Positions 24,792-37,052 are shown, counted from the stretch's first letter. The stretch is 64,000 nt of DNA from an uncultured Agrobacterium sp. (GCA_913777615.1 CAJYTK010000012.1:1-64000), one strand, 5' to 3'. The notes: generated by a model from the sequence alone, not told the origin. Program-made: numbers and translations.

Positions 24792-25907
24792 ATGATAACA
24801 TTCGATCATGTCAGCAAGCACTATCGGGGGCCGACCACGGCTGTCGACAAACTGTCGCTGACGGCTCCCAGCGGCAAGCTCACCATCTTCGTAGGCCCAT
24901 CGGGTTGCGGCAAGACGACGTCGCTTCGCATGGTCAACCGGCTGATCACGCCCTCCTCGGGCAGGATTCTTCTTGATGGCGAACCGACGAACGCCATGGA
25001 TGTGGCGCTGCTGCGCCGCAAGATCGGTTACGTCATTCAAAATGCCGGCCTCTTTCCCCACCGCACCGTCGTGCAGAACATTGCAACGACCGCGCGGCTG
25101 AACGGAACGCCCAAGGAGCAGGCGCTTCGGACTGCCCATGATCTTCTGGAGCGCGTCGGCCTCTCTTCCGCTTTCGCCAATCGCTATCCCTGGCAGCTTT
25201 CCGGCGGCCAGCAGCAGCGCGTCGGCGTTGCGCGTGCACTCGCGTCAGATCCGAAATTCATGCTGATGGACGAGCCTTTCAGCGCCGTCGATCCGGTGGT
25301 CCGTGCTCAACTGCAGGACGAGTTCCTCCGTCTCCAGCGTGAAATCGGCAAGACCATCATCATGGTCACGCATGATATCGACGAGGCTCTGAAGCTTGGC
25401 GATCAGGTCGCGGTTCTGCGCACTGGCGGAACGCTGGCGCAGATCGCCACTCCACAGGAATTGCTGGCACGACCCGCAGACGAATTCGTCGCTGATTTTA
25501 TCGGACGCGACAGGGGGTATCGCATCCTGGGTTTTGCCGACTTTAACGATGATGGCGTGCAACTTGGCCAGGAACCGACAGCCACGCTCGGCGCCACACC
25601 GGAATCCCTTCGCCAGATTGCGACCGACAGATGGGTGCTCGTCGCCGACGCCGAGAACCGCCCGTTGGGTTGGGCCGATGTGGAAAGCATCAAGGCTCCT
25701 TTGAGAGAGGGCGATCTCAATCTCAGCGGCACGCTTGCGGTAGAGGGCAGCAGTCTGCGCAACGTTCTTGACGCCGCCCTCAGTTCACCCTCAGGCCGAG
25801 GCGTGATCGTCGGTCCGTCAGGCACATTGGCAGGCACCGTCACATTGTCTCATGTTGTCACCGCGATCGAGGCGGCACGCACCGGTCGCGCGAGGGCGCA
25901 AGCATGA
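24792..25907 (+). CDS. Glycine betaine/choline-type ABC transporter ATPase (OpuCA/OsmV)
   Basis: A 371-residue ATPase with Walker A GPSGCGKTT, signature LSGGQQQR, Walker B FMLMDEPFSAVD and a H-loop MVTHD. A C-terminal region (about 260-370) has weak CBS-like character. This layout is that of quaternary-amine importers (OpuCA, OsmV). ATG 24792 follows AGAGGG at a good distance; the frame also offers an upstream TTG at 24768. It overlaps the first permease by 4 bases. The HutC and HutH-like genes downstream suggest an amine or imidazole compound rather than an osmoprotectant. Confidence 0.88.
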   Translation: MITFDHVSKHYRGPTTAVDKLSLTAPSGKLTIFVGPSGCGKTTSLRMVNRLITPSSGRILLDGEPTNAMDVALLRRKIGYVIQNAGLFPHRTVVQNIATTARLNGTPKEQALRTAHDLLERVGLSSAFANRYPWQLSGGQQQRVGVARALASDPKFMLMDEPFSAVDPVVRAQLQDEFLRLQREIGKTIIMVTHDIDEALKLGDQVAVLRTGGTLAQIATPQELLARPADEFVADFIGRDRGYRILGFADFNDDGVQLGQEPTATLGATPESLRQIATDRWVLVADAENRPLGWADVESIKAPLREGDLNLSGTLAVEGSSLRNVLDAALSSPSGRGVIVGPSGTLAGTVTLSHVVTAIEAARTGRARAQA

Positions 25908-26554
25908 GGTTCGATTGGCTGTACCGCGAGTCCGGCCGTATCGCCGAACTCTTCCTCTGGCACCTCTGGCTTTCTGTCATCCCCGTCGTCATTGGTCTCC
26001 TCCTCGCGCTGCCGCTTGGCTGGCTTGCGCACCGGGCCGGCTTCTTCCGCTCCACGATGCTTGGTGCGGCTGGTTTGCTCTACACGATCCCGTCGCTTGC
26101 CCTCTTCGTTCTGCTACCGCTCGCTCTCGGCACGCGCATTCTCGATCCGCTCAACGTGGTTGTCGCGCTGACGATCTATGCGCTGGCGCTTCTTATCCGC
26201 ACTGTCACCGATGGCCTCGATTCCGTACAGCCCGATGTCATTCAGGCTGCAAATGCCATGGGTTATCGCACATTGCCGCGCCTTCTCTTCGTTGAGCTTC
26301 CGCTCGCCGTGCCCGTGATTGCCGCTGGCCTGCGCGTCGCGGTGGTATCCAATGTCAGTATCGTTTCCGTCGCAGCACTCGTCGGCACGCCGCAGCTCGG
26401 TCTTCTGTTTACACAAGGGCTTCAACTGCGCTTCCTGACGCCGATCATCGCCGGTATCGTTCTGTGCGTGCTGTTGGCAGCTCTGCTCGACGGGATTGTG
26501 CTCTTTGCCACGAAACGCCTGACACCATGGCAGCCCGGAGGTGCAGAACGATGA
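25904..26554 (+). CDS. Quaternary-amine-type ABC permease 1
   Basis: A 216-residue inner-membrane permease of the ProW/OpuCB family: HLWLSVIPVVIGLLLALPLG, GLLYTIPSLALFVLLP and the EAA-type loop VIQAANAMGYRTLPRLLFVELPLAVPV (in parts). It overlaps the ATPase stop and the next permease start by 4 bases each, a tightly coupled operon. With permease 2 it forms the membrane channel. Confidence 0.9.
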   Translation: MRFDWLYRESGRIAELFLWHLWLSVIPVVIGLLLALPLGWLAHRAGFFRSTMLGAAGLLYTIPSLALFVLLPLALGTRILDPLNVVVALTIYALALLIRTVTDGLDSVQPDVIQAANAMGYRTLPRLLFVELPLAVPVIAAGLRVAVVSNVSIVSVAALVGTPQLGLLFTQGLQLRFLTPIIAGIVLCVLLAALLDGIVLFATKRLTPWQPGGAER

Positions 26555-27222
26555 TCGCGTGGTTTTCCGATCCGGCCCACTGGACAGGCACCGATGGCGT
26601 CTTCGCGCTCGTCATCCAGCACCTGATCTATAGCGGCGTTGCCCTCTTCTTCTCCTGCCTGATCGGCCTGCCGATCGGTCTTTATGTCGGCCACACCGGC
26701 CGCGGCGTGGTTGTCATCGCCGGCCTTGCCAACGCACTGCGTGCACTGCCGAGCCTGGGTTTGATCGTGTTGCTCGTCATTCTTTTCGGTCCGGTCTTTG
26801 CCTCCGACATGGCGTTCATCGTGCCAAGTATCATCGTTCTCGTGCTGCTGGCCGTGCCACCCATCATGAGCGCGACCTATGCCGGCGTTGCGGCGGTGGA
26901 TCCGGCAGCGGTGGATGCGGCGCGCGGCATGGGCAAGCGCCCTCTCGATATTCTCTTCGATGTCGAACTTCCTTGCGCCCTGCCGCTGATCTTCTCTGGA
27001 CTTCGGAGCGCGACATTGCAGATCATCTCAACGGCAACCATTGCGGCTTACGTATCGCTTGGCGGTCTAGGGCGCCTCATCATCGATGGCCGTGCGCAGA
27101 ACGACTACTACCAGATGGCGGCCGGTGCGGTTCTCGTCGGTGCGCTCGCCCTTATGGTCGATCTGGTGATCGGCATCATATCGAGGCTCACAGTCTCACC
27201 AGGACTAACCCGCCGGGCATAG
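26551..27222 (+). CDS. Quaternary-amine-type ABC permease 2
   Basis: A 223-residue permease homologous to permease 1: FFSCLIGLPIGLYVGHTGRG, ANALRALPSLGLIVLLVILF and the loop VDAARGMGKRPLDILFDVELPCALPLI (in parts). ATG 26551 is used because ATGA overlaps the previous stop; the upstream 29 codons of open frame lie inside permease 1. Two distinct permeases, rather than one used twice, is the Osm/OpuC pattern. Confidence 0.9.
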   Translation: MIAWFSDPAHWTGTDGVFALVIQHLIYSGVALFFSCLIGLPIGLYVGHTGRGVVVIAGLANALRALPSLGLIVLLVILFGPVFASDMAFIVPSIIVLVLLAVPPIMSATYAGVAAVDPAAVDAARGMGKRPLDILFDVELPCALPLIFSGLRSATLQIISTATIAAYVSLGGLGRLIIDGRAQNDYYQMAAGAVLVGALALMVDLVIGIISRLTVSPGLTRRA

Positions 27223-27285
27223 GGCGGGCATCAACCAAAACTGCATTTTCATTCTGAAGACGTCGACACAAAAGGAGTAGCTTGC

Positions 27286-28200
27286 ATGGCATTCAATATC
27301 TTAAAAGCCGCCGGCGCGTTTGCGCTGATTGCGCTTTCCGCCACCACGACGCTTGCCCAGACCGATCCTCTCGGGAATGCTCCGGCTCAGCGTTCGGACA
27401 CGTCCACCATCATCGTCGGCTCGGCCGACTTCCCCGAAAGCCAGCTTTTGGCCACGATCTATGCCAAGGCTCTGGCCGCCAAGGGTATCAAGACGGAAAC
27501 CAAGCTCAGCATCGGTAGCCGCGAAGTCTATATGCCGGCACTTCTCGATGGCTCGATCGACCTCCTGCCGGAATATGCCGGCGCGACCTTGAGCTATCTC
27601 GACAAGAACGCCACCGCCCATTCGCCGGCGGACGTCGCTGCAGCACTGAAAAAGGCGCTGCCAGAAGGTGTTGTCATGCTGACACCATCCGTGGCTCAGG
27701 ATTCCGATGGCGTGGCGGTAACCCGTGCCACTGCGGAGAAATACAAGCTGAAGACGATCGCCGATCTCAAGCCTGTCGCATCCGAACTGGTGCTTGGTGG
27801 CCCGCCGGAGTGGAAGACCCGCAAGGAAGGTATCATTGGTCTGAAGGAACTCTATGGTCTTGAATTCAAATCATTCAAGTCTCTCGATGTCGGTGGTCCT
27901 TTGACGCTGTCGGCACTCCTGAACAATCAGGTTCAGGCAGCGAACCTGTTCTCGACGGACCCGGCGATTGCTGCAAACGATCTGATCATTCTCGAAGACG
28001 TCAAGAACCTGTTCCCCGCGCAGAACATCGTGCCGGTCGTGGCCAAGGCCAAGGTTAACGACACGGTCACCAAGACGCTGGATGCGGTTTCGGCCGCTCT
28101 GACGACCAAGGACCTGATTGTCATGAACGGTCGCCTTGCCAACCATGACAGCTTCGACGTGGTTGCCGAAGAGTGGCTGACGACGCACAAGTTGAACTGA
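27286..28200 (+). CDS. OsmF/OpuCC-type substrate-binding protein
   Basis: A 304-residue periplasmic protein. The signal peptide (AAGAFALIALSATTTLAQ) is followed by the OpuAC-like domain: IIVGSADFPESQLLATIYA, SREVYMPALLDGSIDLLPEY (in parts) and FSTDPAI near the C-terminal lobe. The domain is shared by choline, betaine, carnitine and some histidine-related binders. AAAGGAG precedes the ATG. A strong hairpin follows the stop codon. Confidence 0.9.
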   Translation: MAFNILKAAGAFALIALSATTTLAQTDPLGNAPAQRSDTSTIIVGSADFPESQLLATIYAKALAAKGIKTETKLSIGSREVYMPALLDGSIDLLPEYAGATLSYLDKNATAHSPADVAAALKKALPEGVVMLTPSVAQDSDGVAVTRATAEKYKLKTIADLKPVASELVLGGPPEWKTRKEGIIGLKELYGLEFKSFKSLDVGGPLTLSALLNNQVQAANLFSTDPAIAANDLIILEDVKNLFPAQNIVPVVAKAKVNDTVTKTLDAVSAALTTKDLIVMNGRLANHDSFDVVAEEWLTTHKLN

Positions 28201-28209
28201 CGGCTGTTT

Positions 28210-28235
28210 GCGGGTATGGCACGCACCATACCCGC
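28210..28235 (+). terminator. Strong hairpin between binding-protein and hutC genes
   Basis: GCGGGTATGG and CCATACCCGC form a perfect 10-bp stem with a 6-base loop, starting 9 bases after the binding-protein stop. There is no T tract, so it may reduce read-through into the regulator gene or protect the transporter mRNA rather than end transcription fully. Confidence 0.6.
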
Positions 28236-28292
28236 ACACGCGCCCCGGACGCGTCCGGTGCCGAACATTCGTAGTTCGCCTTTTGGAGCCCC

Positions 28293-29033
28293 ATGCAAAC
28301 GGTAGAGAAACAGATCGAAAAAGCGCAGCACGAGCAGGCATCCGACAAGCCGCTTTACGTCACGCTCAAGGATTATGTTCGAAGCCGCGTCGAAACCGGC
28401 GAGTGGACCGTCGGCCATCGCGTGCCGTCCGAAAACGAACTGGTCGAACTGCTTGGCGTCAGCCGCATGACGGCCAACCGCGCACTGCGCGAACTGGCCG
28501 ATGAAGGCTTCGTTGTTCGCGTACAGGGCAAGGGGTCTTTCGTTGCCAGCAAGAAGCGGACGTCGCAGTTTCAGAGCGTCCCCAATATTGCCGACGAAAT
28601 CACCCGCAACGGCGGTGTCCATACAGCCAATGTCGTCGTACTGAAGATGGAAAGCTGCGATGCCGAACTGGCAGAGGCACTGTCGATCGAGATCGGCAGC
28701 CCGGTGTCGCATTCGATCATGGTGCATGCGGAAGATTCCGTACCGATGCAGATCGAGGATCGTTTCGTCAACCACGCCATCGTTCCGCACTATATCGATC
28801 AGGATTTCGGCAAAGCAACGCCGAACGGCTATCTCACCGCCATCGCGCCTATCGTGAGGGCCGAGCAGCATATCGAAGCGGTGACGGCGCAGCCATGGGA
28901 GTGCAAGCTGCTTGCCATTTCCAAGACGGAGCCCTGCCTTCTGGTGCGCCGCCGTACCTGGTCTGACGCCGGCGTCATCTCTTCCGTCCGCTTGCTTTAC
29001 CCCGGCAGCCGCTATCGCCTCTACAGCACCTGA
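28293..29033 (+). CDS. hutC: HutC-type GntR repressor
   Basis: A 246-residue GntR/HutC-family regulator. The wHTH domain is PLYVTLKDYVRSRVETGEW, RVPSENELVELLGVSRMTANRALRELADEG (in parts). The UTRA effector domain includes NIADEI, SVPMQIEDRFVNHAIVPHYI (in parts; its first residues read EDSVPMQ) and the C-terminal LLVRRRTW. Hut repressors respond to urocanate. Here a HutH-like gene follows but no urocanase, so the inducer may differ. A HutC-like palindrome lies upstream of the ABC operon. Confidence 0.87.
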   Translation: MQTVEKQIEKAQHEQASDKPLYVTLKDYVRSRVETGEWTVGHRVPSENELVELLGVSRMTANRALRELADEGFVVRVQGKGSFVASKKRTSQFQSVPNIADEITRNGGVHTANVVVLKMESCDAELAEALSIEIGSPVSHSIMVHAEDSVPMQIEDRFVNHAIVPHYIDQDFGKATPNGYLTAIAPIVRAEQHIEAVTAQPWECKLLAISKTEPCLLVRRRTWSDAGVISSVRLLYPGSRYRLYST

Positions 29034-29110
29034 TCCAGCGTCTGGGAAACCTGAAACCGCACAATCCAGACGAACCCTTTCATTCCATTGAACATTATCA
29101 GGAAAACCGA

Positions 29111-30607
29111 ATGACCGTGTTGCTCGATGGCAGGCTGACTTGGCAGGACGTGGCAAATGTCGGCCAGGGAGAAACACTTGCGCTCTCAGACGCTGCAATG
29201 CAGCGGATCGAAAACGCTCAACGGATCGTGGAAAGCATCGTCGAGCGGGGCATCCGCGCCTATGGCATCAACACCGGCGTCGGCGCTCTTTCGGACACCG
29301 TGGTTGATCGCACAGCACAGGGCAAGCTCTCGCGCAGCATTATCCTGAGCCATGCCTGCGGCGTCGGTCCGCTTCTACCCCCTCGTGAGGTGCGCGCCAT
29401 CATCGCCGCGCAGATCGCCAACTTCGCCCATGGGTATTCCGGCATCAGCCTGGAGATCGTTCGCCATCTTACCACGTTTCTCGAGCGCGACTGCATTCCG
29501 GATGTCCCTTCCCGCGGATCGGCGGGCTACCTGACGCACAATGCGCATACAGCGCTGGTGCTTATTGGAGAAGGCTCCGCCCATATCGCCGGACGTGCCT
29601 TGAGCGGGCGTGAGGCCTTGGCGGAGCTCGGACTTGAGCCAGTCACTCTCGGCGCCAAGGAGGGTTTGAGCCTCGTCAATGGCACCGCTTGCGCCACAGG
29701 TCTCTGCAGCATTGCGCTGAAGCGGACCGCGCAATTGCTCGACTGGGCCGATGCCATTGCCGCCATGACGCTTGAGGCTGCTGGCTGCCAGATGCTGGCT
29801 TTCAGCGAGGCCGTGCTGTCGTTTCGCGTCTCCGATGGCATTACCAAGGTGGGCGAGGTGCTGCGGACACGTCTTGCCGGCAGCGGACTGATCGAAGCTG
29901 CCAAGGGCCGGCGCACACAGGATGCACTCAGCCTGCGCTCTATCCCCCATGCCCATGGTGCGACGCGCGATCTGTTCGAAAACTGCACCGCCATCGTTGA
30001 CCGTGAACTCGCATCGGTCACCGACAACCCCGCTGTCGCCGGCACGCCGGAGGAGCCGCTTGTCTGGTCGGAAGCCCATGCGGTGGCGCCAGCACTCGGT
30101 CAGGCCGCCGACGCGCTCGCCATTGCCATTGCGCAAATTGCGGCCATGAGCGAGCGGCGGATCGACCGCCTGGTCAATCCGCTGGTGAGCGGACTTCCCC
30201 CCTTCCTCGCTTCCGACCCAGGCAGCCATTCCGGCTTCATGATCGCCCAATACACGGCAGCGGCGCTTGCAAACGAGAACCGCAGGCTGGCAGCGCCCGC
30301 CTCCACCGATGGCGGTCTCACCTCGGCGCTGCAGGAGGATTTCCTTGCCCATCCGACCGCTGCAGCCAACAAGCTTCTCGCCGTCATTGACAATGCCGAA
30401 TACATTCTGGCGATCGAGTGGCTGGCGGCCACGCAGGCCCATGATTTTCTGGAAACCGTGGCGCCCAGAGCACCAGGTACGGATGCGCTCTACAGCCTGC
30501 TCCGGTCGCACGTCAGCCATTATTCTGACGATCGGCCGATCTCATCCGACATGGAGAAGACCAGGGCGCTCCTGTCGAAGATCCTGCCTACCGATCAAAC
30601 GGTCTGA
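29111..30607 (+). CDS. HAL/PAL/TAL family protein lacking the MIO triad
   Basis: A 498-residue aromatic-amino-acid-lyase homologue. The fold motifs YGINTGVGAL (catalytic Tyr region), EGLSLVNGTACATG, SLRSIPHAHG-like segment and RRIDRLVNPLVSGLPPFL are present. Where lyases have G-S-V-G-A-S-G-D-L, this protein reads G136-S-A-G-Y-L-T-H. It is three residues shorter and lacks the Ala-Ser-Gly that forms the 4-methylidene-imidazolone cofactor. Classical ammonia elimination is therefore unlikely. It follows HutC by 77 bases and probably belongs to the OpuC-type transport operon. Confidence 0.85.
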   Translation: MTVLLDGRLTWQDVANVGQGETLALSDAAMQRIENAQRIVESIVERGIRAYGINTGVGALSDTVVDRTAQGKLSRSIILSHACGVGPLLPPREVRAIIAAQIANFAHGYSGISLEIVRHLTTFLERDCIPDVPSRGSAGYLTHNAHTALVLIGEGSAHIAGRALSGREALAELGLEPVTLGAKEGLSLVNGTACATGLCSIALKRTAQLLDWADAIAAMTLEAAGCQMLAFSEAVLSFRVSDGITKVGEVLRTRLAGSGLIEAAKGRRTQDALSLRSIPHAHGATRDLFENCTAIVDRELASVTDNPAVAGTPEEPLVWSEAHAVAPALGQAADALAIAIAQIAAMSERRIDRLVNPLVSGLPPFLASDPGSHSGFMIAQYTAAALANENRRLAAPASTDGGLTSALQEDFLAHPTAAANKLLAVIDNAEYILAIEWLAATQAHDFLETVAPRAPGTDALYSLLRSHVSHYSDDRPISSDMEKTRALLSKILPTDQTV

Positions 30608-30621
30608 GATGCGCGCCACGC

Positions 30622-31389
30622 CTACATCAGGAAGTCGAGATGGATGTTTCTGGCACGGATATAGGGCAGGCCCTTGCGCCGCCCTGTCCAGCCGACGACA
30701 TGCAGATCCCTCGCCGCCGGCTCGTGGCGCTCAGCCAGCATCCAGGATCGGCAGTCGATTGCCGCGAAGTCGGCTTCTCCCCGTGCGACAGCTGTCACCG
30801 ACGCCCGATGCGCTCCGGTTTCCACCATTTCGGAAAACAGCTTGAAGCTTTCGCCCATGGCCTCCAGATCGCGCTTCAAAGCCAGATGACCGGACATCGA
30901 GCGGTGCTCGTTAAAGGCAAGTTTTCTTCCTCGAAATAACGAGATCGGCAAGACCGGTTCGCCGGTCTCAGGCGCCATCACGCTGGCGCCCTCCCCTCTT
31001 CGACCAATAATGGCGCTCGAATAGAATATCCCCGAGCCCCCCGCGACATCTTCATACGGGCTTTGCCCGATGACCTGGACATGATCCTGCAAGCCAAGTT
31101 CCATCGGCCCCCAACAGGTAGCGGAGACGAGAAGAGCCGGATGGCGCCACAGAACATCGAAATCGAGGGCATCCGGATCGAGCGTCGCCGGGTCCGGCGC
31201 GATGACCGAACCATCCCCGCCACGAATGCCGCCCGGGACCGGTGGCATGTCCGCATTGCGCCGAATGAGGTGCTCAGGCGCATCAATGCCATTTGCGATC
31301 AAGCGGGCGCGCATTATTTCCCAACTGCGATCCACATCCGATCGCACTTCCGGCCAGTCATACATCGGCAGAGCGGCAATCCACCTCAT
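30622..31389 (-). CDS. Cytosolic PhnD-like solute-binding-fold protein
   Basis: A 255-residue protein of the PhnD/phosphonate-binding fold: MRWIAALPMYDWPEV at the start, SGHLALKRDLEAMG, TGAHRASVTAVARGEADFAAIDC (in parts) and GLPYIRAR near the end. There is no signal peptide, which is typical of stand-alone cytosolic PhnD homologues. The start ATG overlaps the desaturase stop (ATGA), so the 82 open codons upstream, inside that gene, are not used. The ligand is unknown. It runs convergent to the HutH-like gene. Confidence 0.8.
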   Translation of the reverse strand: MRWIAALPMYDWPEVRSDVDRSWEIMRARLIANGIDAPEHLIRRNADMPPVPGGIRGGDGSVIAPDPATLDPDALDFDVLWRHPALLVSATCWGPMELGLQDHVQVIGQSPYEDVAGGSGIFYSSAIIGRRGEGASVMAPETGEPVLPISLFRGRKLAFNEHRSMSGHLALKRDLEAMGESFKLFSEMVETGAHRASVTAVARGEADFAAIDCRSWMLAERHEPAARDLHVVGWTGRRKGLPYIRARNIHLDFLM

Positions 31390-32426
31390 GCAGGGAGATC
31401 CGGAATTGCGGTACCACCCGCGGCTTGATAGCTGGCTACCTGGCCCTGATGCTTTACAACGATATCGTTCGCGACGACCGGTTGCACCTTTCGCCAGGCG
31501 GGGTGCACCACCGGCTCCTTCGCCTTGAAAGCGAATGCACGGAAAACCTCGAAATAGTTGGCGAATACATATCCCTCGTTCATCCTTTGCCATTCTGCGC
31601 GTCCGGCACGATAGAGCGACGGCAATCTGTACCATGCGACGGTCGGCAGCTTGTGGTGTACGAAGTGCAGGTTGTTATAGAGAAAAAGCGGCGCGAGAAG
31701 CGAGTTCTCGACGATGATCGTGCGACCATCCGGCTGCTCAGCCCACTGATGCTCACAGTAGGAGCGAATGGCGATAATGGAAACCCCGAGATAGGCGGAA
31801 ACCCCAATGTAAAGCCAGACAGGAATGCCGAACAGATTCGAGACTACCAACAAGGTCGGAATGAGCCCGGCAAGGTGGAGGGTCCATGCCATGATGACCT
31901 TGCGATCGCCCTTGAAAATCTTTCGCCATTCGGAAGCGGTGAAACCAACCACCATCAGCGGCGGACCGATCAGCACACGTCCAATCAGCGTGTTGTTCCA
32001 GGCAAGCAGACGCTTCAGTAACGCTGGCATCGTCTCCCAGTCGCTCATGGCGCGGTAGTAGCTCTCGGGATCATCGAAGGGATCGGTGAGACGCTCATCC
32101 GCATGGTGCTGAAGATGCGTCCGCTTGTAGCTGCGGTAGGGGTAAAACACCCCGAGCGGAGCGAAGACCAGCGCCTCGTTCACCTTGGCACTCCTCGTCG
32201 GATGCCCGTGCAAAACTTCGTGTTGAAGCGACGAGTGAAGTGCGACCGCCACGCCCATCAGCACGAGCGCGACGATGGGATAGGCCGGATAAAGACTGTA
32301 GCCGGCCATCCCCCACAGGCCGTAGCATGCAAGAAGTAGAGCGACTGTCGGCCACTCTATCCTAGGCGCCCTTGTTCGGCGTTGATGGATTCCTCGGTGT
32401 TGCCTATCGAATGACGTGTCGCTCAT
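31386..32426 (-). CDS. Fatty-acid desaturase-like membrane di-iron enzyme
   Basis: A 346-residue membrane protein with three His boxes: HSSLQHEVLHGH, HLQHH and HFVHHKLP. Hydrophobic pairs flank them. It could desaturate or hydroxylate a lipid or other hydrophobic substrate. Of several Met codons, ATG 32426 has AGGGG at the best spacing. It is translationally coupled to the PhnD-like gene and divergent from an XRE regulator 135 bases away, which may control it. Confidence 0.87.
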   Translation of the reverse strand: MSDTSFDRQHRGIHQRRTRAPRIEWPTVALLLACYGLWGMAGYSLYPAYPIVALVLMGVAVALHSSLQHEVLHGHPTRSAKVNEALVFAPLGVFYPYRSYKRTHLQHHADERLTDPFDDPESYYRAMSDWETMPALLKRLLAWNNTLIGRVLIGPPLMVVGFTASEWRKIFKGDRKVIMAWTLHLAGLIPTLLVVSNLFGIPVWLYIGVSAYLGVSIIAIRSYCEHQWAEQPDGRTIIVENSLLAPLFLYNNLHFVHHKLPTVAWYRLPSLYRAGRAEWQRMNEGYVFANYFEVFRAFAFKAKEPVVHPAWRKVQPVVANDIVVKHQGQVASYQAAGGTAIPDLPA

Positions 32427-32561
32427 CATATCCCCTGATGCTTTGCCCCGCATAAGAGTCTCACCGAGCCGCGACATGGACAACGAGAGTTTGGTGACCG
32501 ACTGTTGATTTTGATAACAGAAACCATAAAATGTTGATAATAGTAAACATTGGGGTGGATT

Positions 32562-33398
32562 ATGGACAAGCGCGCCTTGGCGGAACTTTTTCGTCTCCGC
32601 TTGCTGGAACTGGTCACGCGGTCCGGTGACAGCCATTCGGCTTTTGCGGCCGGGATCGGCATCGACCGCTCGGCGCTATCACAGCTTTTGTCGGGTGATT
32701 CGGCGCGTCTACCGCGCGTGGAAACTCTTCTCAACATTGCCGAACGCCACGCCGTATCGCTCGATTGGCTCCTGGGGATATCGCACGATCCAGGGCTCAC
32801 TGGAGAGCTGCGTCCTAGCTTCGAAATCGAAGAAGGTGGCGAAGACTACACAGACACGTTGCTGATGAAATGGCATGCCGAGGCGACTGGGTCGAAGATC
32901 CGCTACGTGCCGGCCCGCATCCCGGACCTTCTACGCACCCCGCAAATCATCGCCTTCGAAGCCGAAAGCGCGCACCAAAGTGTGAAAGCGCAAGCGAGCG
33001 AATCCGCCTTCCGGCTGGACTACAACCGCCAGCCGGGCACGGATATGGAAGTCTGCATGCCCTGCGAAACACTAGAAGCTTTTGCCCAGGGGCGTGGCAT
33101 GTGGAGTGGGCTGAAGAAGGAGGTCAGAGCAACACAGTTGCAATACATGTCCAACCTCATTGACGAACTTTACCCTTCATTCCGCCTATTCCTGTTCAAC
33201 GAAAAGGAAAAATTCTCGGTCCCCTACACGATCTTCGGATCGCAACGCGCGGCTATCTTCGTGGGCGGCATGTATCTCGTTCTCAATAACGCCGACTCCA
33301 TACGTAAAATGCAACGCCACTTCGATGAGCTAATCCGATACACTCGCGTGCACGCACATCAAAGCGCTGATCATGTAAAATCGCTTGAGGTTCTTTGA
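32562..33398 (+). CDS. XRE-family transcriptional regulator with a large C-terminal domain
   Basis: A 278-residue regulator. Residues 5-65 form a Cro/C1 helix-turn-helix (SHSAFAAGIGIDRSALSQLLSG; PRVETLLNIAERHAVSLDWLLG). The rest is an unnamed domain with IRYVPARIPDLLRTPQII, seen in XRE proteins that act as sensors of small molecules. ATG 32562 follows GGGGTGG; an upstream TTG is less likely. It is divergent from the desaturase/PhnD-like pair, its probable target. Confidence 0.85.
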   Translation: MDKRALAELFRLRLLELVTRSGDSHSAFAAGIGIDRSALSQLLSGDSARLPRVETLLNIAERHAVSLDWLLGISHDPGLTGELRPSFEIEEGGEDYTDTLLMKWHAEATGSKIRYVPARIPDLLRTPQIIAFEAESAHQSVKAQASESAFRLDYNRQPGTDMEVCMPCETLEAFAQGRGMWSGLKKEVRATQLQYMSNLIDELYPSFRLFLFNEKEKFSVPYTIFGSQRAAIFVGGMYLVLNNADSIRKMQRHFDELIRYTRVHAHQSADHVKSLEVL

Positions 33399-33507
33399 AC
33401 ACGGAGAACACGCGAACTTACAGTGTCTCCGCTTTGAACTGAGCCGAACCCACGACCCCTCCTTTGCATTACGGTGGATCACTGAATAGTTCAGCTTCTA
33501 CATAAGC

Positions 33508-36660
<3,153 letters not shown>

Positions 36661-37052
36661 AATCGTTCCAATCCGTGTTTGACGTTCGCGACATCTTCCT
36701 CAGTGCCCAGAAGCTCGAACCTGTAGAGGTACGGCACCTGGCATTTCTGGGAGATGACATCGCCGGCGATCCCGTAGCTCGCCCCGAAATTGCTGTTGCC
36801 CGCGGCGATCACGCCGCGAATGTTTGCCCGGTTCTCCGCATCGTTGAGGAAGCGGATCACCTGTTTTGGAACGGCCCCTTTTCCACCTTCGCCACTGTAG
36901 GTTGGAAGGATCAGGACATAGGGGGCTTCGACCCGAAGGCTCTCGGAAGGACTAAGCGGAATCCGCCGCGCAATCATCCCCAATTTCCCGACGAAGCGAT
37001 GAGTGTTTTCCGACCGGCTGGAGAAATAGACGATCTGTCCCATTGCTCCGGC

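Noticed and set aside
27933-29198. 421-codon minus-strand frame
   Set aside because: Runs antisense across the 3' end of the binding protein, the hairpin and hutC; a GC-driven shadow.
29375-30520. 381-codon minus-strand frame
   Set aside because: Antisense of the HutH-like gene, which has extensive homology.
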